A stretch of DNA of 64,000 nucleotides from Nesterenkonia aurantiaca (GTDB lineage: Bacteria; Actinomycetota; Actinomycetes; Actinomycetales; Micrococcaceae). Position 1 is the stretch's first letter; each line of letters begins with the position of its first letter. Of the stretch, positions 49,673 through 57,261 are shown one piece after another. The DNA lies in NCBI RefSeq assembly GCF_004364585.1, contig NZ_SOAN01000003.1, positions 186,001 through 250,000 of the forward strand. The letters run 5' to 3'. Both the position numbers and the translations under genes were made by a program. Below the pieces are notes generated by a model that ran no database searches, was not told the DNA's origin, and was given only the letters and a program-made list of their open reading frames with translations.

Positions 49673-50086
49673 CTAGGTGGCCGAAGGGTCTGCCCGCCGA
49701 AACGTCAGGGACCATGGTTGCTTCCCTCTGGTCAGCTGCTCCCACCCGTCTCGGGCCAGATCGTCTCGCAGCTCATCCAACGCGGCGGTGAGTCCCGGTG
49801 CCCACTGCTCCTGGGGAGGGATGGAGTTGGTTGACCCTGCCACAGGGAACGTGGAGCTCTTGTACCGCGTTTCACCATTGACCTGACCCACAAAGCGCTG
49901 TTGCGTGCTTCCGGACTGTGAGGCCAAGACGGTCAGCAGTCCGGCCCACCATGAGGTGTCCCCGACGTTCTCCAGGACCACGGTCAGCGTCTCTGTTCCA
50001 GGAGTCATCCACCCATGGTTGTGCTGCAGCCTTGAGGCGTAAAGGCTCGCCGTCCACTCAACCCCACCAGCACCGCCCTGGCTCAC
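49673..50086 (-). CDS. Hypothetical protein
   Basis: 137 residues, no named family. Segments LTVVLENVGDTSWWAGLLTVLASQ and the C-terminal LRDDLARDGWEQLTRGKQPWSLTFRR look like a small conserved alpha/beta protein seen as an orphan in actinobacteria, with a DGWEQ...PW...FRR pattern. No signal peptide or membrane helix. GTG 50086 is taken as start, with GAGGAG very close; ATG 50008 is an alternative. It follows the dehydroshikimate dehydratase gene by 24 bases on the same strand, perhaps by chance. Confidence 0.55.
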   Translation of the reverse strand: MSQGGAGGVEWTASLYASRLQHNHGWMTPGTETLTVVLENVGDTSWWAGLLTVLASQSGSTQQRFVGQVNGETRYKSSTFPVAGSTNSIPPQEQWAPGLTAALDELRDDLARDGWEQLTRGKQPWSLTFRRADPSAT

Positions 50087-50110
50087 TCCTCTAGTCGCGG
50101 CATCCGTACC

Positions 50111-51898
50111 TCAGCGAAGGGGTCGTAGCTGGCGGCGCTGGGCTGCCAGGCGGACCGGGGCATTGGCCGCGCCGTAGCCGTCGTAGGTCCCCGTGCGCTG
50201 GACCATCTCCAGGAAGAGCCCCCCGATCGTGGGGGTGTAGAAGTGGATGAACTCGCCGTCGGCGTCTCGGTCATAGAGCAGGTTCAGCGTCTTCAGCTGG
50301 GACAAGTAGTCCTCATCCAGCCCGAAGCGGGCGTGGAGATCGGCGTAATAGTTGTCCGGGATGGACAGGAAGCGCAGTCCGCGCTCCTGCGCTCGGCGCG
50401 CCAGTTCAAGGATGTCCGTGCAGGTCACCGCGATGTGACGCGGGGGCAGCGGGGCAGTGGGTGGGGCCAGGTTCAGCGGCAGCCGCACCGTGGCATCGGC
50501 GGTGCGCATGACCTGGCTGCGCACCAGGCCCTGTGGGCTGGGCACGTTCTCCGGGGTCTGCGCCTGCAGCCCGAGCACGCTGTGGAAGAAGAGCACCGTC
50601 TCTTCGAACTCATGCCAGCGGTAGGACAGGTTGATGTGATCCACCGCGTGGCTGGACTCCACGGCAGCCTGCCCACCCTCGAACTCGGTGACCCAGGTGT
50701 CTTCAGCCGGCGCATCGTTGAAGTAGATGACCGTCCCGTCCGGGGCGCCGAGGGCTCGGAGCTCGTGGTCCCCGGCGTAGGTGCGGCGGAACACCACCGG
50801 CGCGCCCAGCGCAGCTCCGCGGGCAAGGGCCTGGCCGGCGTCGTCGACCAGCAGTCCGATCGCTGAGAGGTGCGGTGCCGGTTGCTGGCTCTGCTCATTG
50901 AGGATGATCCGGGTGGAGCCCAGGGTCCACAGGCGCACCTGTTTCGTGCGGTGTTTGCCGCGGAAGGTGAAGCCGAGCTGGTCCAGGGTCTCATCCGCCG
51001 CCCCGAGATCGGATCCGGTGATCTCCACGAAGTCCACGCTGCGCGGGCTCTGCGCGGAGGGGAGCCGGTCGGTGCTCCACCCATTGGCTGCCGAGGCGCG
51101 GTCCGCCAGCCAGGTCAGCGACCGTCGTGCATGGGCGGCGGTGCTGGTGACATCGGTCTGCCGAAAGGTGTCGTTGAAGACCTCGAGTGAGAGCGGACCT
51201 GTGTAGCCGGCCTTGAGCACATGGGTCAGGAAGCCGCTGAGGTCGAAGGAGCCTTCGCCGGGGAACAGTCGGTGATGCCTGCTCCAGGAGAGCACGTCCA
51301 TATCGAGCTGCGGTGCGTCGGCAAGCTGGAGGAAGAAGATCTTCTCCCCGTCGATGTGCTCGATCTCCGCCGGGTCGTGGCCGCGGGCCAGGATGTGGAA
51401 GCTGTCCAGGCAGGTGCCGAGATTCGGGCGGTCGGCGAGCTGGACCAGCCGCCAGGCGTGTCGGTAGTCGTTGACGTAGCGGCCCCAGGCCAGTGCCTCA
51501 TAGGCGATCCGGATTCCGTAGCCGGCGGCGAGGTCGGCCAGCGCGGCCAGTTGTTGGGCGACCACCGCGTCGTCGTCGACGGTGGCCGTGCCGGCGTTGC
51601 TGCACACCAGGATGGTCTCCGCGCCCAGGCGGTTCATCAGCTGGAACTTCGCCTCGGCGCGGCGCAGGTTCTCCGCGAGCAGCTCTTCGCTGACGCCTTC
51701 GAAGTCGCGGAAGGGCTGGAACAGGTCGATGCGCAGCCCCAGGCGCTGGCACAGCGCGCGAATCTCTTCCGGAGATTCGTAGGAGACCGTGAGGTCGGTG
51801 TCCATGATCTCGACGCCGTCGAACCCCGCATCGGCACAGGCCTGCAGCTTGTCGGTGAGACTTCCGGAGAGGCAGACGGTGGCGATTGAGGTGCGCAT
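50111..51898 (-). CDS. 3-dehydroshikimate dehydratase fused to an HPPD-like domain
   Basis: 595 residues. The N-terminal xylose-isomerase-type TIM barrel (1-270) includes ATVCLSGSLTDKLQACADAGFDGVEIMDTDL, IAYEALAWGRYVNDY, LGTCLDSFHILARGHDP and FFLQLADAP, the metal-binding and substrate motifs of QuiC-type 3-dehydroshikimate dehydratase, which yields protocatechuate. The C-terminal half (about 290-590) is 4-hydroxyphenylpyruvate-dioxygenase/VOC-like: VEITGSDLGAADETLDQLGF, HINLSYRWHEFEETVLFFHSVLGL, HIAVTC and FLEMVQRTGTYDGYG. It is divergent from the IclR gene and lies next to the beta-ketoadipate genes. TACATT six bases upstream suggests a leaderless message. Confidence 0.9.
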   Translation of the reverse strand: MRTSIATVCLSGSLTDKLQACADAGFDGVEIMDTDLTVSYESPEEIRALCQRLGLRIDLFQPFRDFEGVSEELLAENLRRAEAKFQLMNRLGAETILVCSNAGTATVDDDAVVAQQLAALADLAAGYGIRIAYEALAWGRYVNDYRHAWRLVQLADRPNLGTCLDSFHILARGHDPAEIEHIDGEKIFFLQLADAPQLDMDVLSWSRHHRLFPGEGSFDLSGFLTHVLKAGYTGPLSLEVFNDTFRQTDVTSTAAHARRSLTWLADRASAANGWSTDRLPSAQSPRSVDFVEITGSDLGAADETLDQLGFTFRGKHRTKQVRLWTLGSTRIILNEQSQQPAPHLSAIGLLVDDAGQALARGAALGAPVVFRRTYAGDHELRALGAPDGTVIYFNDAPAEDTWVTEFEGGQAAVESSHAVDHINLSYRWHEFEETVLFFHSVLGLQAQTPENVPSPQGLVRSQVMRTADATVRLPLNLAPPTAPLPPRHIAVTCTDILELARRAQERGLRFLSIPDNYYADLHARFGLDEDYLSQLKTLNLLYDRDADGEFIHFYTPTIGGLFLEMVQRTGTYDGYGAANAPVRLAAQRRQLRPLR

Positions 51899-51902
51899 AG
51901 CG

Positions 51903-51926
51903 GCAATGTACCAAACATTACATTGC
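51903..51926. promoter_or_regulatory. Candidate operator covering the -10 of the dehydroshikimate dehydratase gene
   Basis: GCAATGTA (51903-51910) and TACATTGC (51919-51926) form a perfect 8-bp inverted repeat. The left arm contains the minus-strand -10 (TACATT, 51910-51905) six bases before ATG 51898, so a bound protein would block transcription start. Confidence 0.55.
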
Positions 51927-51937
51927 GCGGTCAGCGT

Positions 51938-52005
51938 TGAGAGGCGGATTCAGCGTGCATTCTGACCCGAGAACCGCGTCAACCACTCGGAGAATCCGCC
52001 CCTCA
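51938..52005 (+). repeat. 68-bp palindromic repeat, copy B
   Basis: Begins TGAGAGGCGGATTC and ends GAATCCGCCCCTCA, the same ends and exactly the same length as copy A at 37996. Its core shares GCATxCTGACCC with the reverse complement of copy A. It lies in a divergent promoter region, so it cannot be a simple terminator. Confidence 0.75.
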
Positions 52006-52034
52006 GCGAAGGGAGGGGAGGTTCAGCGGATGGA

Positions 52035-52040
52035 TAGGAT
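52035..52040 (+). promoter_or_regulatory. -10 element for leaderless iclR transcript
   Basis: TAGGAT, exactly six bases before ATG 52047. Confidence 0.6.
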
Positions 52041-52046
52041 CACTGC

Positions 52047-52877
52047 ATGGATCAGGAGCCCCCCGCGCAGCCCGGCGTCAATCGCAACGAGTTCGTTCGA
52101 TCACTCTCGACCGGGCTCCGGGTCCTTGAGTCCTTCTCCGCCACGGAGCCCAGGCTGACGCTCTCCGATGTCGCCCGGCGCGCCGAGATCAGCCGGGCCA
52201 CCGCACGGCGCATGCTGCTCACCCTGGTCCATGAGGGTTACGCCTATACCGATGGCCGGTTCTTCGAGCTCACGCCCAAGGTGCTCGGGCTCGGGCAGGG
52301 CTACTGGTCCGGGCGCGGCTGGCATGAGCTGCTGCAGCCCTCGCTCGGTGAGCTCTCCGGGAAGCTCGGCGAATCCTGCTCGGCGGCGCTGCTTCTCGGC
52401 GATGAGGTGATGTATGTCTGCCGGGTGCACACCCGCCGGATCATGCGGATCGACCTCGGACTGGGTACCAAGCTGCCGGCGTTGGCCACCTCGATGGGGC
52501 GGGTGCTGCTCGCCGGGCTGGGGGAGGAGGCGCTCGAGGAGCGTCTGCGCACCGCAGACCATCGGGCCTACACCTCGCGCACCGTCACCGACCCGACCCG
52601 GCTGCGCGAGATCATCGCGGAGGTCCGCGCCACAGGCTATGCGGTGGTCGATGAAGAGCTCGAGGACGGGCTGCGCTCGGTGGCGGTTCCGGTCCGCGAC
52701 GCCGCCGGGAACACCGTGCTCGCGCTGAATACCTCGCTCTCGGCCGGCAGGGAGTCCGCTCAGGAGTCCTTGGCTCGGACGCTGCCTGATCTGCAGCGCT
52801 GCGCCGCGGCGGTGGAGGACCTGATCCGATCCCTGGGTGAGGACGTCCGTCGGCTCACCGTGCCCCAGGGCCTCTGA
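52047..52877 (+). CDS. IclR family regulator (PcaR/PcaU/PobR-like)
   Basis: 276 residues. N-terminal winged helix: FVRSLSTGLRVLESFSATEPRLTLSDVARRAEISRATARRMLLTLVHEGY. The effector domain has LGLGQGYWSGRGWHELLQPSLGELS, the conserved LATSMGRVLLAGL and GYAVVDEELEDGLRSVAVPVRDAAG. The RSLSTGLRVLESF start is typical of the PcaR/PcaU branch that senses protocatechuate or beta-ketoadipate. It precedes the thiolase and CoA-transferase genes, whose promoter carries direct half-sites. Activator or repressor cannot be decided. Confidence 0.92.
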   Translation: MDQEPPAQPGVNRNEFVRSLSTGLRVLESFSATEPRLTLSDVARRAEISRATARRMLLTLVHEGYAYTDGRFFELTPKVLGLGQGYWSGRGWHELLQPSLGELSGKLGESCSAALLLGDEVMYVCRVHTRRIMRIDLGLGTKLPALATSMGRVLLAGLGEEALEERLRTADHRAYTSRTVTDPTRLREIIAEVRATGYAVVDEELEDGLRSVAVPVRDAAGNTVLALNTSLSAGRESAQESLARTLPDLQRCAAAVEDLIRSLGEDVRRLTVPQGL

Positions 52878-52906
52878 CCCGCACCTCTGGAAAAACCAGG
52901 AAGCGC

Positions 52907-52954
52907 CGACTATGCTTCCTGGTACATAGCGCACACATGTTTGCATAGCGAACA
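52907..52954 (+). promoter_or_regulatory. Candidate IclR-family binding sites ahead of the thiolase gene
   Basis: CATAGCGCACA (52925-52935) and CATAGCGAACA (52944-52954) are direct half-sites 19 bp apart; an inverted partial copy (CGACTATGC, 52907-52915) precedes them. On the minus strand they read TGTTCGCTATG and TGTGCGCTATG, close to the TGTTCGATAAT half-site described for PcaU. Confidence 0.55.
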
Positions 52955-52989
52955 TAGGTGTGGCTTCGTCCAGGGATCAGGGAGCTCAT

Positions 52990-54204
52990 ATGCAGGACGT
53001 CTTCGTCTATCAGGGTCTTCGGACCCCCTTCGGCAAGGTCGGCGGGGCCCTGGCCGGTCAGCGTCCGGATGACCTCGCCGCGCTGGTGATCTCCGAACTG
53101 GTGGCACAGGCCCCCGGGCTGACCCCGGAGAACGCCGGGGAGGTCGTCGGGGAAGTGGTCTTCGGCAACGCCAACGGCGCCGGCGAGGAGAACCGCAATG
53201 TGGCGCGCATGGCCTGGCTGCTCGCGAAGCTGCCGGTCCACGTGCCCGCCACCACGATCAACCGACTCTGCGGATCCTCCCTGGACGCCGCGATCTCCGG
53301 GGCTCGGCAGATCGCGCTGGGGGAGACCGATGTGATCCTCGCCGGCGGTGTGGAATCCATGTCGCGGGCTCCCTGGGTGCTGCCCAAGACCGAACGCCCC
53401 TTCCCGATGGCCAACCTCGAGCTGGCCAACACCACACTGGGCTGGCGGCTGATCAACGAGCGCATGCCCAAGGAGTGGACCGTCTCGCTCGGGGAGGCCA
53501 CCGAGCAGCTGCGCGAGCGCCACGGTATCGGCCGCGAACGGCAGGACGCCTTCGCGGCCCGCTCCCATGAGCTTGCCGCCCGCGCCTGGGCCCAGGGCCA
53601 CCTCGCCGACCTCACCGTGGCCGTGCCCGGCGTGGACCTGGACACCGATGAGACCATCCGGGCCGGTGTCACGAGTGAGAAGCTCGCCGGGCTGCGGACG
53701 GTCTTCCGCTCCGAGAACGGCACCGTCACCGCCGGCAATGCCTCCCCGATGAACGACGGCGCCTCCGCCGTCTGGCTCGGATCCGCGGCCGGCGGAGAGA
53801 AGCTGGGCCTGACCCCACAGGTGCGGATCGCCGGCTGGGCCGCCGCCGCCAATGAGCCGCAGTACTTCGGCTACGCCCCGGTTGATGCCAGCAACAAGGC
53901 GCTGGCCCGGGCCGGGATCGGCTGGGCCGAGGTCGGTGCGGTGGAGCTCAATGAAGCGTTCGCCGCGCAGTCCCTGGCCGGCCTCGACGCCTGGGATATC
54001 GACCCGGAGATCGTCAACGCCTGGGGCGGCGCCATCGCGATCGGCCATCCGCTGGGCGCTTCGGGCACCCGTGTGCTGGCCACTCTGGCGAAGCGGATGC
54101 AGCTCAGCGGCGAACGCTGGGGCGTGGCAACACTGTGCATCGGCGTGGGTCAGGGCCTCGCCGTCGTGCTGGAGAACGCAACCACCCATCCCACCCAGAA
54201 CTAG
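52990..54204 (+). CDS. Thiolase, probably 3-oxoadipyl-CoA thiolase
   Basis: 404 residues. Cleaves 3-oxoadipyl-CoA with CoA to succinyl-CoA and acetyl-CoA. Active-site Cys94 in NRLCGSSLDAAISG, His in GGAIAIGHPLGASGTRVL and the second Cys in LCIGVGQGLAVVLE. AGGVESMSRAPWVLPKTERPF and the SLGEATEQL region fit PcaF-type thiolases. The role is inferred from the adjacent CoA-transferase genes. ATG 52990 has GGGAG ahead; TTG/ATG codons at 52960 only add residues inside the promoter. Confidence 0.92.
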   Translation: MQDVFVYQGLRTPFGKVGGALAGQRPDDLAALVISELVAQAPGLTPENAGEVVGEVVFGNANGAGEENRNVARMAWLLAKLPVHVPATTINRLCGSSLDAAISGARQIALGETDVILAGGVESMSRAPWVLPKTERPFPMANLELANTTLGWRLINERMPKEWTVSLGEATEQLRERHGIGRERQDAFAARSHELAARAWAQGHLADLTVAVPGVDLDTDETIRAGVTSEKLAGLRTVFRSENGTVTAGNASPMNDGASAVWLGSAAGGEKLGLTPQVRIAGWAAAANEPQYFGYAPVDASNKALARAGIGWAEVGAVELNEAFAAQSLAGLDAWDIDPEIVNAWGGAIAIGHPLGASGTRVLATLAKRMQLSGERWGVATLCIGVGQGLAVVLENATTHPTQN

Positions 54205-54216
54205 AGGGAAGAATCG

Positions 54217-54912
54217 ATGACTGAATTCGTAGACACCGCCGCCGAGGCCGTCGCCGGCGTGCGCGACGGCGCCACGGTGCTGCTCGGCGGCTTCGGCAAC
54301 GCCGGGCAGCCCATGGAGCTCATCGACGCGCTCCTGGACTCCGGCACCACCGACCTGACCGTCGTGAGCAACAATGCCGGGCAGGGGGACCGCGGTCTCG
54401 CGCTGCTGATCAAGGAGCGTCGGGTGCGCAAGGTGATCTGCTCCTTCCCGAGGCAGTCGGACTCCTGGCACTTCGATGCGGCATACCGCGCCGGGGAGCT
54501 CGAGCTGGAGCTGGTGCCGCAGGGCAACCTCGCCGAGCGGCTGCGCGCCGCCGGTGCCGGCATCGGCGCCTTCTTCACCCCCACCGGCTATGGCACAAGC
54601 CTTGCCGAGGGTAAGGAGACCCGCGAGATCGAGGGCCGGAACTACGTGCTGGAACACCCGATCCGCGGCGACGTCGCGCTGATCAAGGCGCTCAAAGCCG
54701 ACGACGTCGGCAACCTGGTCTTCCGCAAGACCGCCCGGAACTTCGGCCCGGTGATGGCCGCCGCCGCCTCGCATACGGTCGTCCAGGTCGCGGAGCTGGT
54801 GCCGAGCGGCTCCCTTGATCCGGAGAATGTCGTCACCCCGGGCATCTACGTGGACACGGTGACGGCCCTGACTCCGCGCACCAGCCAGACCCAGGAAGTG
54901 AAGGAAGCATGA
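54217..54912 (+). CDS. 3-oxoadipate CoA-transferase, subunit A
   Basis: 231 residues. Alpha subunit of a class I CoA-transferase that activates 3-oxoadipate with succinyl-CoA. GATVLLGGFGNAGQPMELIDALLDSGTTDLTVVSNNAGQGDRGLALLI is the coenzyme A transferase 1 signature; ICSFPRQSDS and FFTPTGYGTSLAEGKETREI follow. ADDVGNLVFRKTARNFGPVMAAAA is also typical. SD GAGGGAA is 8-10 bases ahead. The beta-subunit gene overlaps its end in ATGA. Confidence 0.94.
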   Translation: MTEFVDTAAEAVAGVRDGATVLLGGFGNAGQPMELIDALLDSGTTDLTVVSNNAGQGDRGLALLIKERRVRKVICSFPRQSDSWHFDAAYRAGELELELVPQGNLAERLRAAGAGIGAFFTPTGYGTSLAEGKETREIEGRNYVLEHPIRGDVALIKALKADDVGNLVFRKTARNFGPVMAAAASHTVVQVAELVPSGSLDPENVVTPGIYVDTVTALTPRTSQTQEVKEA

Positions 54913-55595
54913 GCAGCCAGAACAGCACCGCCAGCCAGATGGGCCAGCAGCCGCTCTCCCGCGAAGACCTCGCGAAGCTCGTCGCGGCCGACATCGCGCC
55001 CGGCTCCTACGTGAACCTCGGGATCGGCCAGCCCACCAAGGTCTCCGACTACCTCACGCCCGAGCAGCAGGTCACCCTGCACACCGAGAACGGGATGCTC
55101 GGCATGGGCCCGCAGGCCCACGGTGAGGACATCGACGAGGAGCTGATCAATGCCGGGAAGATCCCGGTCACCGAACTCCCCGGCGCCAGCTACTTCCACC
55201 ACGCCGATTCCTTCGCGATGATGCGCGGCGGACATCTCGACGTCTGCGTCCTGGGCGCCTTCCAGGTCTCGACGGGCGGGGACCTGGCCAACTGGTCCAC
55301 CGGTGCGCCGGACGCCATTCCGGCTGTGGGTGGAGCCATGGATCTCGCCATCGGGGCCAAAGAGGTCTTCGTGATGATGTCGCTGTTCGCCAAGGACGGG
55401 ACGCCCAAGATCGTGGCCGACTGCAGCTACCCGGTGACCGGGCTGGGCTGCGTGAGTCGGGTCTACACCGATCACGGGGTCTTCTTGATCGAGGCGCGGG
55501 ACGGCGGGCCCCGGCTGGTGCTGCGCGAGGCCTACGGGATCGCACCCGAGGAGCTGGTGAAGCGGTTCGACTTCCCGGTGGTGATCGCCGGCTAG
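54909..55595 (+). CDS. 3-oxoadipate CoA-transferase, subunit B
   Basis: 228 residues. Beta subunit carrying the catalytic Glu in LHTENGMLGMGP. GSYVNLGIGQPTKVSDYL is the nucleotide-loop signature, followed by GHLDVCVLGAFQVSTGGDLANWSTG and YPVTGLGCVSRVYTDHGVF. Starts in an ATGA overlap with subunit A, ensuring equal amounts. Last gene of the lower beta-ketoadipate operon. Confidence 0.94.
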   Translation: MSSQNSTASQMGQQPLSREDLAKLVAADIAPGSYVNLGIGQPTKVSDYLTPEQQVTLHTENGMLGMGPQAHGEDIDEELINAGKIPVTELPGASYFHHADSFAMMRGGHLDVCVLGAFQVSTGGDLANWSTGAPDAIPAVGGAMDLAIGAKEVFVMMSLFAKDGTPKIVADCSYPVTGLGCVSRVYTDHGVFLIEARDGGPRLVLREAYGIAPEELVKRFDFPVVIAG

Positions 55596-55603
55596 CCAGC
55601 TGG

Positions 55604-55609
55604 TATAGT
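55604..55609 (+). promoter_or_regulatory. rplY: Extended -10 promoter for rplY
   Basis: TATAGT preceded by TGG (extended -10), flanked by two CAGCTG palindromes (55598-55603 and 55613-55618). It would give a leader of about 170 bases before the rplY ATG at 55789. Confidence 0.5.
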
Positions 55610-55630
55610 CATCAGCTGTGCCCAGGCGAG

Positions 55631-55670
55631 GGGGCGACATCTGCGGATCGATCCGTGAGACGTCAGCCCC
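55631..55670 (+). other. Long hairpin in the rplY leader
   Basis: GGGGC (55631-55635) pairs with GCCCC (55666-55670), and the pairing continues through GAC/TCT/GGAT segments to an ATCGAT apex with small bulges, about 17 pairs. It may be a leader control structure or, if the promoter call is wrong, a terminator of the upstream operon. Confidence 0.45.
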
Positions 55671-55788
55671 GTGATCGACGAGGCGAACTTGCAGGAGAAC
55701 ATCACCGCTGCTCATGCGCGGAGAGCCTGGAATTCACTTGTCGTTGGTGCCTGGATCAATACGAATCCAACCAACGAAGGACAACACC

Positions 55789-56427
55789 ATGGCTGACAAG
55801 ATTGTCATTCCCGCCACGAAGCGCACCGAGTTCGGCAAGGGCGCAGCCCGCAAGGCCCGCCGCGACGACCTGATCCCGGCAGTGGTCTACGGCCACGGCG
55901 AAGACCCCATCCACGTCGTGCTCCCCGGTCACCAGACCCACCTGGCAGTGCGTAACCCCAACGCGCTGATCACCCTGGACATCGAGGGCACCGAGCAGCT
56001 GGTGATCCCCAAGGCCATCCAGCGCGACATCATCAAGCGCTCGATCGACCACATGGACCTGCTCACCGTGCGTCGCGGCGAGAAGGTCGTCGTCGACGTC
56101 TACGTCGAGGTCACCGGCGAGCCGGCAGTCGGCTTCGAGTGGATCCTGGAGCAGGCCACCGTCTCCGTCGAGGCCGAGGCGACCCACCTGCCCGAGCACG
56201 TCACCGTGGACATCACAGACCGCGACGAGAACGCCCTCCCGGAGCACATCGCGCTGCCCAAGGGTGTCACGCTGGCACTGAGCGACATGGAGTCCCCGGT
56301 CGTCTCCATCCACGAGCCCGTCGAGCAGGACCTGGGCGAGGAGGAAGAGACCACCGAGGACGAGGCCGCTGAGGGCGAGACCGCCGAAGGCGAGTCCGAG
56401 GAGAACGCCGAAGGCGAAGACAGCTGA
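55789..56427 (+). CDS. rplY: 50S ribosomal protein L25/general stress protein Ctc
   Basis: 212 residues. Binds 5S rRNA. N-terminal L25 domain: TKRTEFGKGAARKARRDDLIPAVVYGHGEDPIHVVLPGH. The C-terminal Ctc beta domain (about 95-190) includes VEVTGEPAVGFEWILEQATVSVEAEATHLPEHVTVDIT. The acidic tail (EEETTEDEAAEGETAEGESEEN) is typical of long actinobacterial L25. The ATG has GAAGGA eight bases ahead; the longer open frame lies in the leader. pth follows. Confidence 0.96.
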   Translation: MADKIVIPATKRTEFGKGAARKARRDDLIPAVVYGHGEDPIHVVLPGHQTHLAVRNPNALITLDIEGTEQLVIPKAIQRDIIKRSIDHMDLLTVRRGEKVVVDVYVEVTGEPAVGFEWILEQATVSVEAEATHLPEHVTVDITDRDENALPEHIALPKGVTLALSDMESPVVSIHEPVEQDLGEEEETTEDEAAEGETAEGESEENAEGEDS

Positions 56428-56450
56428 ACAACCTCACGCTGAGACTCCAC

Positions 56451-56456
56451 TAGGCT
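56451..56456 (+). promoter_or_regulatory. pth: -10 element for leaderless pth transcript
   Basis: TAGGCT, exactly six bases before ATG 56463. Confidence 0.55.
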
Positions 56457-56462
56457 CGAAGC

Positions 56463-57041
56463 ATGGCTTCAGAGACGTGGTTGGTAGCGGGACTCGGGAA
56501 CCCCGGGTCCCGCTATCGTCATACCCGGCACAATATCGGGCATATGGTGCTCGAGGAACTCCTCGACCGCATGGACGCGAAATACACGCGGACCAAGGTC
56601 GGGGCCAAGGCCGTGGCGGCTCGATTGGGTCCCGGCGGACCCAAGGTGGTCTTCGCGATCTCCGAGGGCTACATGAACCTCTCCGGGAAACCGGTGCGCG
56701 GACTGATGGACTACTTCTCCGTCCCTACGCAGAACCTGATCGTGGTCCACGATGAGCTCGACCTGGACTTCGGCCGAGCCAAGCTCAAGCGCGGCGGCTC
56801 CGAAGGCGGGCATAACGGGTTGAAGTCCATCACCACCCACCTCGGCGGCGACCGCGACTACCTGCGCGTGCGCGCCGGAGTGGGCAGGCCCCCGGGACGC
56901 ATGGACAGCGCGGACTACGTGCTGCAGAAGTTCAGCGCCGCCGAGCAGAAGGAGCTGGGGATCTTCATCTCCCGCCTGGCCGATGCGGTGGAGCTGCTGG
57001 TCTCCGATGGACTGCCGGCCGCGCAGAACGCCGTGCACTGA
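56463..57041 (+). CDS. pth: Peptidyl-tRNA hydrolase
   Basis: 192 residues. Frees tRNA from stalled peptidyl-tRNA. Signature LVAGLGNPGSRYRHTRHNIGHMVLEEL with the catalytic His of HNIG, then YMNLSGKPV, VVHDELDLDFGRAKLKRGGSEGGHNGLKSI and LRVRAGVGRPPGRMDSADYVLQKF. Complete. It follows rplY, the standard actinobacterial order, with its own candidate promoter. Confidence 0.97.
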   Translation: MASETWLVAGLGNPGSRYRHTRHNIGHMVLEELLDRMDAKYTRTKVGAKAVAARLGPGGPKVVFAISEGYMNLSGKPVRGLMDYFSVPTQNLIVVHDELDLDFGRAKLKRGGSEGGHNGLKSITTHLGGDRDYLRVRAGVGRPPGRMDSADYVLQKFSAAEQKELGIFISRLADAVELLVSDGLPAAQNAVH

Positions 57042-57059
57042 TCCTGACCCCTGGGCCCG

Positions 57060-57128
57060 GACCCCTTGCACTGACCGTGGTCACTGGCTCTGAGCATGAC
57101 CGTGCGCCCTGACCCCTTGCACTGACCG
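57060..57128 (+). repeat. 18-bp direct repeat pair downstream of pth
   Basis: GACCCCTTGCACTGACCG occurs at 57060-57077 and again at 57111-57128, 51 bases apart. A related CACTGATCCTGACCCC precedes them at the pth stop. Function unknown; no gene lies in 57042-57332. Confidence 0.7.
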
Positions 57129-57183
57129 ACGGCGTCCCGCCCGTGCCCAGCCCCGGGGCGACAGATTCGAGCTCACGCCGCGG

Positions 57184-57209
57184 GTTTCCACAGCTGGTTT
57201 CCACAGCTG
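57184..57209 (+). repeat. 13-bp tandem repeat
   Basis: GTTTCCACAGCTG twice in direct succession (57184-57196 and 57197-57209). Confidence 0.75.
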
Positions 57210-57242
57210 AGGCGAACCGCTTGCGCAACGCCGGGAACCTCT

Positions 57243-57261
57243 GTAGGACCTAAGGCCCTAC
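57243..57261 (+). promoter_or_regulatory. Candidate DosR/DevR-like box
   Basis: GTAGGACCTAAGGCCCTAC, a 19-bp imperfect palindrome 71 bases before the BON-protein start. The GGACc...GgCCC arrangement resembles DevR/DosR sites that control BON and universal-stress genes in other actinobacteria. Confidence 0.45.

Noticed and set aside
51927-52020. Terminator between the dehydratase and iclR genes
   Set aside because: The palindrome lies in a divergent promoter region where neither transcript ends, and it matches the 68-bp repeat at 37996.
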